A stretch of DNA of 64,000 nucleotides from the NCBI RefSeq assembly GCF_007673525.1, contig NZ_VDZU01000001.1, positions 2,304,177 through 2,368,176 on the forward strand, in the 5' to 3' direction. The notes beneath the pieces were generated by a model, which saw only the letters and a program-made list of their open reading frames with translations, had not been told where the DNA came from and made no database searches. The DNA is from Fictibacillus phosphorivorans (GTDB taxonomy: Bacteria; Bacillota; Bacilli; Bacillales; Fictibacillaceae). Position numbers and translations under genes: made by a program. Below, in pieces: positions 18,484 through 27,548 of this stretch (position 1 is its first letter; each line of letters opens with the position of its first letter).

Positions 18484-19374
18484 TTACCCCTTCCGCTTAA
18501 ATTCATTGATTAAGAGCTGCGAAAGTACATTTGCAACAATCTTACCCGCTGTTTTAGGAGCGACGATTCCTGGCAATCCTGGTGCAAGAAGTGCTTTGAT
18601 CCCGCGTTTTTCTGCATACCTGAAATCAGTGCCTCCTGGTTTTGAAGCCAGATCAACCACTAATGTATGGGAAGGAAACTTCGAGATCACATCTGCATTA
18701 ACAATCTGTGTTGGAATGGTATTAATGCAAACATCCGTTTCATAGACTTCATTCTTTAAATCATCTAAATGAAATGGAATCATCCCCATCTCAGAGATCC
18801 TTGCCATATGTTCAGATTTTCTCGCTCCCACTTTCACACGAGCTCCTAATGCTTGGAATGTTCTTGCCACACTCATCCCGACACGTCCGAATCCTAGAAC
18901 AACTGTATTAGATTGATGGATGGTGATATCCGTGTGCTGGATGACCATCATGATCGTTCCTTCAACGGTAGGGATACTGTTATAGATCGCCACATCATCT
19001 CTTTCAAATAATTTTGTTAGCTTTCTATTGCTGTTCTTTGTGATAGCATCTAAATAAGAATTGCTGATACCCGAAAATACTTGGCAATGGTCTTTCGTCT
19101 GGTTAAGGTGCTCCTCTGTAAGAATCATTTTTTTATTAGAGAAAATAGTATCGATCTCCCCCTGCAGCCCTGTTCCGCTTACAGGCAGAATGATGCTGTC
19201 TAACTTTGAAAAATCCACTTCATCTATATCCATTTTTGAAGCTCCCGTAAATCCATGATCAAGTTGGTCATAACCGATTAGTGTAAGTATCGCATCCAGT
19301 TCTGTTAGTTTCCGAATAACTTCCAACTGCCTCGCATCGCCGCCAAAAACTGCGATATGCAAATCCGTTAACAT
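18484..19374 (-). CDS. spoVFA: Dipicolinate synthase subunit A
   Basis: A 296-residue NAD(P)-binding protein. The N-terminal HIAVFGGDARQLEVIRKL is the family signature, and a Rossmann dinucleotide site VVLGFGRVGMSVARTF lies near residue 158. It forms the catalytic partner of SpoVFB for dipicolinate synthesis. A GGGGAGAAAG site precedes the ATG. It is the first gene of the run toward dapA, and upstream lies a sigma-K-like promoter. The usual small gene ymxH is not between it and mlpA. Confidence 0.93.
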   Translation of the reverse strand: MLTDLHIAVFGGDARQLEVIRKLTELDAILTLIGYDQLDHGFTGASKMDIDEVDFSKLDSIILPVSGTGLQGEIDTIFSNKKMILTEEHLNQTKDHCQVFSGISNSYLDAITKNSNRKLTKLFERDDVAIYNSIPTVEGTIMMVIQHTDITIHQSNTVVLGFGRVGMSVARTFQALGARVKVGARKSEHMARISEMGMIPFHLDDLKNEVYETDVCINTIPTQIVNADVISKFPSHTLVVDLASKPGGTDFRYAEKRGIKALLAPGLPGIVAPKTAGKIVANVLSQLLINEFKRKG

Positions 19375-19432
19375 TCTTTCTCCCCTTTCTCCGTTGTTCC
19401 TTTTCTTGCAGGGGATAACTATCCACGTTCAC

Positions 19433-19461
19433 CATCATATGAACACCCCGCCTATCTGGTT
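19433..19461 (-). promoter_or_regulatory. Sigma-K-like promoter upstream of spoVFA
   Basis: On the minus strand AACC is followed after 17 bases by CATATGATG, close to the sigma-K pattern (AC at -35, CATAnnnTA at -10; the last A is G here). It lies about 60 bases before the spoVFA ATG. Known sigma-K control of this operon in B. subtilis supports it. The rest of the 19375-19680 gap shows only the mlpA terminator. Confidence 0.4.
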
Positions 19462-19637
19462 ACAGAAAGACATTCTGCACAACGGTATAACTCATATTTA
19501 ATAGTCGTTTCTATTTCGCTAATTAACACGATCATAAGCTTTCAATCAACACCATTATATTCATGAGCAACTCCTTTGTTTGGGGCATTCAGAAAACACA
19601 AAGCCCATTTTTAAAGAAGGTATCTGAAAACGCAAAA

Positions 19638-19660
19638 AAACCCGGATGAATTCCGGGTTT
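19638..19660 (-). terminator. Terminator after mlpA
   Basis: Stem AAACCCGGA / TCCGGGTTT with a short loop and a T-run on the minus strand, about 20 bases past the mlpA stop. Confidence 0.85.
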
Positions 19661-19680
19661 CGTTGTAATGAGTAGATATG

Positions 19681-20922
19681 CTATTGAAGTCCTTTCGGAA
19701 GTTCACCTTGAGGACTCACTAGGGAAGCTGAACATCCTTCGCTGAAGATAGACTGAACCAACGTGTTCACATCGTCTTTTGACACGTTATCGATCGACTC
19801 GACCATATCATCAAGGGTACGGTGGTAACCTAAGATGAGCTCATGTTTTCCGTTTCGGCTCATTCTGCTGTTCGTGCTTTCAAGACTCAGCATCAAGTTT
19901 CCTTTTATCTGTTCTTTAGAGTTCTTCAATTCTTTGTCAGTAATTCCGTTCTCTTTTAAATCATCTACAATATTTAATATCGTATTATACAATTCATCTA
20001 ATTGATGTGGAGCCGTTCCTCCATAAATCGTAAAGATCCCATTATCCTGGAACGCTGAATGGTATGAGAAAACAGAATACGCTAAACCTTTTTGCTCTCT
20101 TACTTCTTGAAACAAACGGCTCGACATGCTTGATCCAAAGATATTATTTAGAATGATCAAACTATAGCTGCGTTTGTCTTTTAGAGATAGTCCAGGGAAG
20201 CCGAGACAAAGATGTGCTTGTTCTGTTTCTTTTTTACGAGATAGCTTCTCAGGATAAAAAACGGGAGATTGAATTTCTGGTTTGATGATGCCGCTTGTTT
20301 TATAATCACCGAACCATTTCTCAACTTCCTTTATGAACGATTCATCGACGTTTCCTGCAACAGAAATGACTACTTCTTCCGGAACATAATGAGTATCCAT
20401 ATAATCTCGGAGTGTATTCCCGGTAAATGTGTTCAATGTTTCTTCTGTACCTAAGATGGGAAAACCGAGTTCATGATTCTGAAAACTAGCACGGCTTAAC
20501 ATATCATGAACAATATCATCAGGTGTATCTTCATACATTTTAATTTCTTCTAAGACAACATTCTTTTCTTTTAATAATTCTCCCTCATCAAAGGTAGAGT
20601 TGAAAAACATGTCCGCTAATACTTCAAGTGCATATGGTGAATGCGTATCTAGGACTTTTGCATAATAACATGTGTATTCTTTTGAAGTGAAAGCATTCAC
20701 TTGTCCACCGATGCTATCAAAAGATTCGGCAATTTCTCGTGCAGTTCTCGTCTTAGTTCCTTTAAAGAACATGTGCTCGAGAAAATGCGAAATTCCGTTG
20801 TTTTTTGTGTTTTCAAATCTTGAGCCTGTGCCGATCCATACACCGATCGCAACAGAGCGTACTGTTGGAATGTTTTCCAAAACGATTCGCACGCCGTTTG
20901 AGCATGTATATCTTTTAATCAA
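19681..20922 (-). CDS. mlpA: M16 zinc peptidase MlpA (YmxG/MPP-like)
   Basis: A 413-residue M16 peptidase resembling the mitochondrial processing peptidase beta subunit. The inverted zinc motif HFLEH is at residues 46-50 and the downstream glutamate lies in VVLEEIKMYEDTPDD. No signal peptide is seen, so it is cytoplasmic. The start is TTG at 20922, with AGGGGG upstream and the IKRYTCSNGVRIV beginning typical of the family. In B. subtilis this protein has been linked to control of alkaline protease expression; here function is inferred. It has its own terminator. Confidence 0.9.
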   Translation of the reverse strand: MIKRYTCSNGVRIVLENIPTVRSVAIGVWIGTGSRFENTKNNGISHFLEHMFFKGTKTRTAREIAESFDSIGGQVNAFTSKEYTCYYAKVLDTHSPYALEVLADMFFNSTFDEGELLKEKNVVLEEIKMYEDTPDDIVHDMLSRASFQNHELGFPILGTEETLNTFTGNTLRDYMDTHYVPEEVVISVAGNVDESFIKEVEKWFGDYKTSGIIKPEIQSPVFYPEKLSRKKETEQAHLCLGFPGLSLKDKRSYSLIILNNIFGSSMSSRLFQEVREQKGLAYSVFSYHSAFQDNGIFTIYGGTAPHQLDELYNTILNIVDDLKENGITDKELKNSKEQIKGNLMLSLESTNSRMSRNGKHELILGYHRTLDDMVESIDNVSKDDVNTLVQSIFSEGCSASLVSPQGELPKGLQ

Positions 20923-21000
20923 ACTTGTTTCCCCCTAGCTGTCAGTTGTTCCACAATAATCATAGGAACAATATACCATTATCATAACGCGTACACAACT

Positions 21001-21975
21001 TTACTTGATGGTTTTAGGTACTAATCTCGTTTCATCCATCAAGTCAGATACCGTTCCGATGCTGTAACCTTTTTCTTTTATTCCTTTAATGAGTTTATCA
21101 AGACCGGCAGAAGATGATTCGGTTGGGTGCATTAAGATCATCGCACCAGGATGTACTTTACTAAGAACCCTCCCTACCATCTCATCAGGATTTGGTTTTC
21201 TCCAATCGATCGTATCAACGGTCCAAAGAATCGTTTTCATATCCATCTCTGAAGCGATTTGTACAACGTCGTTTCGAAAGCTGCCACTCGGGGGAGCAAA
21301 CCATTTTGGCTGTATGTCGAGCGTTGCATGTATCACTTCGTTCGTTTGTTTAAGTTCCTCGGTTATACGTGAATTCGTCATCTTTTTTAAATCCGGATGC
21401 GAGTAAGCGTGATTACCGATCTCATGTTTTTCTTCTGCAATCATTTTAGCGAGTGACGGGTTCTTCTTCACCCATGACCCATCTAGAAAATAAGTGGATT
21501 TCACATTATTCTTCTTCATCGTTTGGAGCATGCCAGGAAGGTACTCATTTCCCCACGCTACGTTCACTAAAAGTGTAACCATAGGTTTTTCAGGGTTACC
21601 TCTATAGATAGGTGATGCAGGAAGGTCTTCAAGATGAACACTTGGATTTATTTGCTTTATAACAAGCTTATTATGATCGTATTTATTCGCTTTCTTCATC
21701 GCTTTAAAGGATGCTTCCATGTCAACAACAATGCCATTATAACCGGGAGTGGCTTTCCAGACTGGATCAATCTCTGCATTTTTAGGAGGACGATTTAACT
21801 CCTTTGCTTTTTCCTTGATCTGCTGATAGATTGAATTTGATTCCATTTGCGAAACGGCTGTACTCTGAGCCTTTAAACTCTCAATATAGGTGCTTGTAAA
21901 TGGATTATGCAACGAAAACGCTATCGAAGTGATAACCAGAACGACTAATGACCATTGAAGAATTTTATTTTTCAC
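21001..21975 (-). CDS. ylxY: Polysaccharide deacetylase-like protein YlxY
   Basis: A 324-residue secreted or membrane-anchored protein with one N-terminal hydrophobic segment (residues 6-22). The C-terminal NodB domain keeps HxxxH (His189 and His193) and TYFLDGSWV, but the first motif is LLVNVAWGN (135-143), where active deacetylases carry a metal-binding Asp; here it is Asn138. I start at the GTG at 21975, preceded by GGGAGGGAG; the longer upstream frame has no site. It lies after pnp, as in B. subtilis. A role in sporulation or cell wall is possible but unproven. Confidence 0.85.
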   Translation of the reverse strand: MKNKILQWSLVVLVITSIAFSLHNPFTSTYIESLKAQSTAVSQMESNSIYQQIKEKAKELNRPPKNAEIDPVWKATPGYNGIVVDMEASFKAMKKANKYDHNKLVIKQINPSVHLEDLPASPIYRGNPEKPMVTLLVNVAWGNEYLPGMLQTMKKNNVKSTYFLDGSWVKKNPSLAKMIAEEKHEIGNHAYSHPDLKKMTNSRITEELKQTNEVIHATLDIQPKWFAPPSGSFRNDVVQIASEMDMKTILWTVDTIDWRKPNPDEMVGRVLSKVHPGAMILMHPTESSSAGLDKLIKGIKEKGYSIGTVSDLMDETRLVPKTIK

Positions 21976-22112
21976 GTGAACTCCCTCCCTGTAACCAAAG
22001 TATGTACGATTTGGACAGGTTAGAACGTTTATAAATATCGCCCGAGCAAGTTCATTATTGTAGTATTGGCGATTTTGCAGCCACTCCATAAGCAAAGAGC
22101 GAAAAAAAACGA

Positions 22113-22164
22113 CAAAAAAAAGACTGACCCATACGATACAATGTATCTGTAATGGAACAGTCTT
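22113..22164 (-). terminator. Terminator after pnp
   Basis: A long interrupted hairpin: AAGACTG / CAGTCTT outer stem (22158-22164 with 22120-22126), then CCAT/ATGG and GATAC/GTATC inner stems, followed on the minus strand by eight T residues. Confidence 0.8.
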
Positions 22165-22174
22165 ACTATTTATT

Positions 22175-24289
22175 TTATACGTTTTGCTGCTGCTCGTTCT
22201 TTGCTTTTTCTTCTTTCAGTACAACTTTACGCGATAAGTTTACGCGACCTTGATTATCGATCTCCATAACTTTAACCATGATCTCGTCACCAAGTTTCAC
22301 AACATCTTCAACTTTTCCTACACGTTCTTCAGCAAGTTCAGAGATGTGAACGAGTCCATCCTTACCGCTGAATAGTTCAACAAACGCACCAAACTTTTCG
22401 ATACGTTTTACTTTGCCCATGTAGTACTCTCCTACTTGAACTTCACGAACAATATCTTCAATGATTTTCTTCGCTTTTTTGTTCATCGCTTCGTCAGTTG
22501 AAGCAATAAAGACTGTACCGTCTTGCTCAATATCAATCTTAACGCCAGTTTCTTCAATGATCTTGTTGATGATCTTCCCGCTCGGTCCGATTACATCACG
22601 GATCTTATCCGGATTGATCTTCATCGTTAGGATCTTAGGAGCATATTGAGAAAGCTGTGTACGAGATTCTGAAAGTGTAGCAAGCATAGACTTTAGAATG
22701 ATCATACGTCCTTCTTTTGCTTGTGTTAATGCTTCTTGAAGGATTTCACGGTTAATTCCTGAGATTTTAATGTCCATTTGAAGAGCAGTAATCCCATTAG
22801 GTGTACCTGCAACTTTAAAGTCCATATCTCCAAGGTGATCTTCCATGCCTTGAATATCTGTTAGAACTGTTACATCTTCACCGTCAGAGATCAGACCCAT
22901 AGCAATACCTGCAACAGGAGCTTTGATCGGAACACCAGCATCCATCAATGCAAGCGTACTTGCACAAATACTTGCTTGTGATGTAGAACCGTTGGATTCT
23001 AATACTTCGGAAACGAGACGAATCGTGTATGGGAACTCTTCTTCGTTCGGAATCACTTGCTCTAATGCTCGCTCACCTAATGCACCATGTCCGATTTCAC
23101 GTCTGCCTGGTCCGCGCATAAATCCAGTTTCACCTACACTGAATGGAGGGAAATTATATTGGTGCATGAAACGTTTTGACTCTTCTACACCAAGACCATC
23201 AAGAACTTGAACATCGCCAAGAGCTCCTAATGTACAGATGCTGAGTGCTTGGGTTTGCCCACGTGTAAATAGACCTGAACCATGAGTTCTTGCTAAAATG
23301 CCTACCTTTGAAGAAAGTTGACGGATCTCATCTGTTTTTCTTCCGTCCGGACGAACTTTCTCCTTAAGGATCAAGCGTCTCACTTCTTCTTTGATGAGTT
23401 TATGTAAAACCTCTTTTGCTTCGCTGGCTTTATCTTCATCTTCTTCATAACGAGAAGCGACGTTTGCACTTACAGCGTCTAAAGCTTCTTGACGTGCATG
23501 CTTTTCAACAACCTTAACTGCTTCTTTCACATCGTTTCCAACAAATTCACGAACTTCTTGTTCAACATCTTTATCTAGCTCATGAAGAACGATCTCCATC
23601 TTCTCCTTACCAATTTCAGAAACAATCTCTTCTTGGAAAGCGATTAAACGCTTGATCTCTTCATGACCGAACATGATCGCTTCAAGCATCACTTCTTCAG
23701 AAACTTCTTCTGCACCAGCTTCAACCATGTTGATGGCATGTTTAGTACCCGCAACAATTAATTGAATATCACTTTTTTCATTTTGCTCAACCGTTGGATT
23801 GATCACAAACTCGCCTTCGATTCGACCAACAGTTACTCCAGCGATCGGTCCTTCAAAAGGAATATCAGAAATAGACAACGCAAGTGATGATCCGATCATC
23901 GCAGCCATTTCTGAAGAACAGTTTTGATCCACACTCATTACTGTGCTGACAACTTGTACTTCGTTACGGAAACCATCTGCGAATAGAGGACGAATAGGAC
24001 GGTCGATCAAACGACTCGCTAAAACAGCTTTTTCGCTTGGACGGCCTTCACGTTTGATAAATCCACCTGGAATTTTACCTACTGCATATAAACGCTCTTC
24101 GTAGTTTACTGTCAGCGGAAAGAAACTAAGGTTTTTAGGCTGTTTTGATGCAACAGCTGTTGAAAGCACTGCAGTATCGCCATATCTGACCATTACAGCA
24201 CCGTTCGCTTGTTTTGCTAATTCTCCAATTTCGAACGTAAGCGTTCTACCCGCCCAGTCCATTGTAAAAGTTCTTTTTTGTTGATCCAT
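22175..24289 (-). CDS. pnp: Polynucleotide phosphorylase
   Basis: A 704-residue exoribonuclease that degrades RNA 3' to 5' with phosphate, and is needed for competence and cold growth in relatives. Two RNase PH domains are separated by the alpha-helical segment, followed by a KH domain ([15 protein letters not shown], near residue 560) and a C-terminal S1 domain ([21 protein letters not shown]). I choose the ATG at 24289 (MDQQKRTF) with GAGGAG upstream; eight further residues are open but unsupported. It is separated from rpsO by a terminator and has a likely promoter. Confidence 0.96.
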   Translation of the reverse strand: MDQQKRTFTMDWAGRTLTFEIGELAKQANGAVMVRYGDTAVLSTAVASKQPKNLSFFPLTVNYEERLYAVGKIPGGFIKREGRPSEKAVLASRLIDRPIRPLFADGFRNEVQVVSTVMSVDQNCSSEMAAMIGSSLALSISDIPFEGPIAGVTVGRIEGEFVINPTVEQNEKSDIQLIVAGTKHAINMVEAGAEEVSEEVMLEAIMFGHEEIKRLIAFQEEIVSEIGKEKMEIVLHELDKDVEQEVREFVGNDVKEAVKVVEKHARQEALDAVSANVASRYEEDEDKASEAKEVLHKLIKEEVRRLILKEKVRPDGRKTDEIRQLSSKVGILARTHGSGLFTRGQTQALSICTLGALGDVQVLDGLGVEESKRFMHQYNFPPFSVGETGFMRGPGRREIGHGALGERALEQVIPNEEEFPYTIRLVSEVLESNGSTSQASICASTLALMDAGVPIKAPVAGIAMGLISDGEDVTVLTDIQGMEDHLGDMDFKVAGTPNGITALQMDIKISGINREILQEALTQAKEGRMIILKSMLATLSESRTQLSQYAPKILTMKINPDKIRDVIGPSGKIINKIIEETGVKIDIEQDGTVFIASTDEAMNKKAKKIIEDIVREVQVGEYYMGKVKRIEKFGAFVELFSGKDGLVHISELAEERVGKVEDVVKLGDEIMVKVMEIDNQGRVNLSRKVVLKEEKAKNEQQQNV

Positions 24290-24342
24290 TTTACTTGGTA
24301 CTCCTCTCAACACTTAGAAAAATCCTATCATATTATGGTTCT

Positions 24343-24348
24343 ATTATA
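24343..24348 (-). promoter_or_regulatory. -10 element of a pnp promoter
   Basis: A perfect TATAAT lies about 55 bases upstream of the pnp ATG on the minus strand. The -35 region is weak (TTTTTA at about 18 bases). Confidence 0.35.
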
Positions 24349-24452
24349 TCCTAACGTAGTCCTTCCTAAAAAGAAAAACTCGAAAGAATTTACTCATACA
24401 TACCAAGAATAACATGTTTAGTGCCGTTTATGGATGAATGCTTGCAATAAAA

Positions 24453-24476
24453 AAAGCGGGAAATATATCCCGCTTT
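24453..24476 (-). terminator. Terminator after rpsO
   Basis: Stem AAAGCGGGA / TCCCGCTTT, 6-nt loop, T-run on the minus strand, a few bases past the rpsO stop. Confidence 0.85.
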
Positions 24477-24482
24477 GCTGGA

Positions 24483-24752
24483 TTAACGACGTAATCCAAG
24501 TCTTCCGATCAATTCGCGGTAACGCGTGATGTCCTTGTTACGTAGGTACGTTAACAAGTTACGGCGCTTACCAACCATTTTCAATAGACCACGACGTGAG
24601 TGGTGATCTTTCTTGTGTGTACGCAAGTGATCATTCAACTCATTGATTTGTTCAGTAAGGATAGCGATTTGAACTTCTGGAGATCCAGTGTCCGTATCAT
24701 GTACCTTATACTCGCTGATTAGTTCGTTCTTACGCTCTTGAGTAATAGCCAT
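24483..24752 (-). CDS. rpsO: 30S ribosomal protein S15
   Basis: An 89-residue protein of the expected length, starting [15 protein letters not shown]. It binds the three-way junction of 16S rRNA helices 20-22 early in 30S assembly; the conserved [16 protein letters not shown] and [19 protein letters not shown] segments are intact. A consensus AGGAGG lies nine bases before the ATG at 24752; an upstream in-frame extension of 22 residues lies in the leader. It has its own promoter, a structured leader and a terminator. Confidence 0.97.
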   Translation of the reverse strand: MAITQERKNELISEYKVHDTDTGSPEVQIAILTEQINELNDHLRTHKKDHHSRRGLLKMVGKRRNLLTYLRNKDITRYRELIGRLGLRR

Positions 24753-24779
24753 CCTTTTCACCTCCTTAATAATAGAAAC

Positions 24780-24826
24780 ACCAATTACCGAGCAAACGTC
24801 GGTGACTCGATTTGCCAAGCAATGGT
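24780..24826 (-). promoter_or_regulatory. Likely S15 autoregulatory leader of rpsO
   Basis: The leader between promoter and ATG contains a branched inverted repeat: ACCA..TGGT closes a region holding CACCGAC and GCTCGGTAA segments. Bacillus and Geobacillus rpsO leaders are known to bind S15 through a junction that mimics rRNA. The assignment is from position and pairing by eye. Confidence 0.5.
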
Positions 24827-24854
24827 TATATGCACATTAAAATGTACAGTTATT

Positions 24855-24883
24855 ATCATAGACTTTTTATAGAATAATTGCAA
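24855..24883 (-). promoter_or_regulatory. Promoter of rpsO
   Basis: Minus-strand TTGCAA (24878-24883), 17 bases, TATGAT (24855-24860); a good sigma-A match giving a leader of about 95 nt. Confidence 0.7.
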
Positions 24884-24891
24884 GTTTTTTA

Positions 24892-25830
24892 TTACAGTGA
24901 TTGTGTGATCTCATATGTTTTGCTTTTATCGGCATGAAGCTGTGCGATGAGCTCGTCTATTCCACTAAATTTCTTCTCATCACGAATTCTTTTCAACCAA
25001 GTGATTCGAACCTCTTCACCATATATTTCGTGGTTGAAGTCAAAGATATGAACTTCGAGTGAAGGTTTTTTTTGATCATCCTTAAATGTAGGTTTATAGC
25101 CTACATTCGCCATCGCTAAATAGCTTTTTTCATCGACAGAAACCTCAACTGCGTATACACCGACTTTTGGCAGTGAATATTGGTCGGTGTCAAGGTTCGC
25201 AGTCGGGAACCCAATCGTACGGCCACGCTTATCCCCATGAATCACCGTGCCGTTGAGCTTATATCTTCTGCCCAAGTAAGGCTCAATCTCATCGACAAGA
25301 CCTTCTTTAAGGCAGTTTCTAATCAGTGTGGAACTTATTTTGTGACCATCTTTTTCAATCTTTTCAATAACCGTTTGTCCAAATTGTCCGTTAGATTCTT
25401 TTACTAATGTTTCAACGCTTCCTTTTCCATACTTCCCATATGAAAAGTCAAATCCGGTAACTACATGGACTACATTCAAACCGATCACATATTGATCAAC
25501 AAACTCCTGAGTATCTAGATTCGCAAAAACTTGATCGAATTTCACAAGATAAAATCTCTCTACACCCATCTCCTCTAGAATCTTCTTCTTTTCTTCTAAA
25601 GGTGTGATATATGTCCAATTTTGATCACTCTTACCTAATACAACAGACGGATGCGGGTGGAAGCTCATAACAGCAGAAACAGCGTCGTTCTTCTTAGCAA
25701 GCTCTACTGCTGTGTTGATCACACGTTGGTGTCCAACATGAATCCCGTCAAAATAACCTAGAGCCAAAAAAGTTGGTGGAAGGTTATCTTGTTGAAAATG
25801 ATGCGGATGACTTATAACAATCGTTTCCAA
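24892..25830 (-). CDS. ribC: Bifunctional riboflavin kinase/FMN adenylyltransferase
   Basis: A 312-residue enzyme that makes FMN and then FAD. The N-terminal adenylyltransferase domain has GYFDGIHVGHQ (residues 25-35, HxGH-type), and the C-terminal kinase domain begins near residue 185 with RRYKLNGTVIHGDKRGRTIGFPTAN. The start is TTG at 25830, with AGGTGAG just upstream. It follows truB with 24 bases between, so the two are probably co-transcribed. In B. subtilis the product (RibC) also limits flavin-dependent riboswitch control. Confidence 0.95.
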   Translation of the reverse strand: METIVISHPHHFQQDNLPPTFLALGYFDGIHVGHQRVINTAVELAKKNDAVSAVMSFHPHPSVVLGKSDQNWTYITPLEEKKKILEEMGVERFYLVKFDQVFANLDTQEFVDQYVIGLNVVHVVTGFDFSYGKYGKGSVETLVKESNGQFGQTVIEKIEKDGHKISSTLIRNCLKEGLVDEIEPYLGRRYKLNGTVIHGDKRGRTIGFPTANLDTDQYSLPKVGVYAVEVSVDEKSYLAMANVGYKPTFKDDQKKPSLEVHIFDFNHEIYGEEVRITWLKRIRDEKKFSGIDELIAQLHADKSKTYEITQSL

Positions 25831-25854
25831 AAACTCACCTACTAACTTCTTTCG

Positions 25855-26772
25855 TTAATCAATGGCTAACACTTTAACCGGTTTTATTAAACCTGGTTTT
25901 GAAGGATGGTTCTCATAAATGGCTAGACATTTTCCTTCTTCATTATAAACACCAAACGGGCTTTCTACCAAATCTTTTGGTGCTTCAAGCACAGAACCAT
26001 TTTTTATTTTGAAAAACAGCTCTTCTGAAACTGTCCATTTCGGAAAGTGAGAGATTCCTTTTTCAAGAGGAAACAGATAATCTTCTAAAGGCGTCACACT
26101 GCTTTCAAGCTGCTCAAACGTCACACAGTCTTCGATTGAGAACGGCCCTGATGCTGTTCTGATCAGAGATGACATATGTGCCGGATATCCAAGTCTTGCA
26201 CCAATCTCAACAGCAAGCGTCCTAACGTATGTACCTTTAGAACATCGTACGCGGAATGAGAATACAGGTTGTTCTTTGCTGAGCATATCTAAGTTGTCGT
26301 CATTAATTAGCTGAAGCTCATGGATAGTAACATTACGTTTCGGCCGTTCAACAGTCAACCCTTGCCTCGCATATTCATAAAGTTTTTTTCCGTTAACTTT
26401 AACCGCTGAATACATCGGAGGAACCTGTTCGATCTCTCCTTGTAAAGACTGTAAAATTTCTGTTATATCAGAAATTGAGATATCCTTGTCTACATGTTTT
26501 TCTTCTACTCTTTCACCGTGAGCATCTTCTGTCTCTGTAGAAAAACCTAAAGTGACCTCACCTATATATTCCTTGCCGTAGTCTGACATGTACTCTGAGA
26601 TTTTAGTCGCTCTTCCAATACATATAGGAAGGACCCCCGTTACCTCGGGATCTAATGTACCTGTGTGACCGACTTTTTTTGTTGAAAAAATTCTTCTTAT
26701 CTTTGCCACACAATCATGTGATGTCATACCAGCAGGTTTCTTCAATGCCAAAATTCCTTGTCTTGCACTCAT
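25855..26772 (-). CDS. truB: tRNA pseudouridine-55 synthase
   Basis: A 305-residue enzyme that makes pseudouridine 55 in the tRNA T-loop. The catalytic aspartate is Asp41 in VGHTGTLDPEVTG, followed by KEYIGEVTLGFSTETEDA. The start at 26772 has AAAGGAG upstream; the seven-residue longer frame is ignored. A hairpin with a T-run between rbfA and truB suggests transcripts from the infB operon are partly stopped here. Confidence 0.95.
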   Translation of the reverse strand: MSARQGILALKKPAGMTSHDCVAKIRRIFSTKKVGHTGTLDPEVTGVLPICIGRATKISEYMSDYGKEYIGEVTLGFSTETEDAHGERVEEKHVDKDISISDITEILQSLQGEIEQVPPMYSAVKVNGKKLYEYARQGLTVERPKRNVTIHELQLINDDNLDMLSKEQPVFSFRVRCSKGTYVRTLAVEIGARLGYPAHMSSLIRTASGPFSIEDCVTFEQLESSVTPLEDYLFPLEKGISHFPKWTVSEELFFKIKNGSVLEAPKDLVESPFGVYNEEGKCLAIYENHPSKPGLIKPVKVLAID

Positions 26773-26813
26773 AAAAGCTTCTCCTTTGATCACATTATCT
26801 CTTTTTTACAAGC

Positions 26814-26850
26814 AAAAAATGGATAGACAAAATTAATTGCCTATCCATTT
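26814..26850 (-). terminator. Terminator-like hairpin between rbfA and truB
   Basis: Ten-bp stem AAATGGATAG / CTATCCATTT with a 14-nt loop followed by TTT on the minus strand. It is a few bases after the rbfA stop. Confidence 0.6.
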
Positions 26851-26854
26851 GCTA

Positions 26855-27238
26855 TTATGGTTTCGGATGCTCTTCGTTTTCCTCGTCTTCTTCAACTTCA
26901 CGTTTGATATCAGACAAAAGACTTTCGATCTTGCTTCCATAATTTAGAGATTCATCAAATTTAAAAAAGATGTCTGGTGTTTTACGCATGCGGATTCGTT
27001 TTCCGATTTCCGTACGAATGAAACCTGTAGCTTTCGCTAGGCTTCGCAATGTTTGTTCCTTTTGATCGGCATCACCAAACACAGAAACATAAACAGTAGC
27101 CTGCTGTAAATCACCTGTTACATCTACCGCCGTAACGGTCACAAAACCTACGCGGGGGTCTTTGATTTTTCGGCCTATAATGTCACTAAGCTCTTTTTTC
27201 ATCTGTTCCCCAATACGATTGGAACGGATTGTGCCCAT
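26855..27238 (-). CDS. rbfA: 30S ribosome-binding factor A
   Basis: A 127-residue KH-like factor that binds immature 30S subunits and helps 16S rRNA 5' end maturation, important in the cold. The family pattern [27 protein letters not shown] is intact and the C-terminus is acidic. I take the ATG at 27238 because GGGGTG lies eight bases upstream; the 31 extra residues of the open frame have no site and overlap ylxP. It follows ylxP and precedes a hairpin. Confidence 0.94.
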   Translation of the reverse strand: MGTIRSNRIGEQMKKELSDIIGRKIKDPRVGFVTVTAVDVTGDLQQATVYVSVFGDADQKEQTLRSLAKATGFIRTEIGKRIRMRKTPDIFFKFDESLNYGSKIESLLSDIKREVEEDEENEEHPKP

Positions 27239-27269
27239 TTTTACTACACCCCGTTTCTTGCCACTTGCC

Positions 27270-27548
27270 TTACAGCCACTCGATGTTTGAACGTGTAACT
27301 TCCAACTCAGTAATAGATGTAATAATCGCAAGTGCTCTTTGCAATTCTTTTTCTGCTATTATTTTGTCCGAAGAAACGGTAACCATACTTATCTCGGCGC
27401 GCTGCCACAAATCTTGATGATCTGTTTCGGATACAGCCACGTTTAATCGTTGACGAAGCCTGTTTACCGCTTTTTGAACAACTGAACGTTTATCTTTTAA
27501 CGACTGTGCTTCATAGATGAAAAACTCAACCGTCAAGAACCCGATCAT
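27270..27548 (-). CDS. ylxP: YlxP-like DUF503 protein
   Basis: A 92-residue protein of the DUF503 family ([25 protein letters not shown]), a compact ferredoxin-like alpha/beta fold. It overlaps the infB stop by four bases (ATGA) and precedes rbfA, the usual order in Bacillaceae. Function is not established; its steady place between infB and rbfA suggests ribosome assembly or translation. Confidence 0.88.
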   Translation of the reverse strand: MIGFLTVEFFIYEAQSLKDKRSVVQKAVNRLRQRLNVAVSETDHQDLWQRAEISMVTVSSDKIIAEKELQRALAIITSITELEVTRSNIEWL

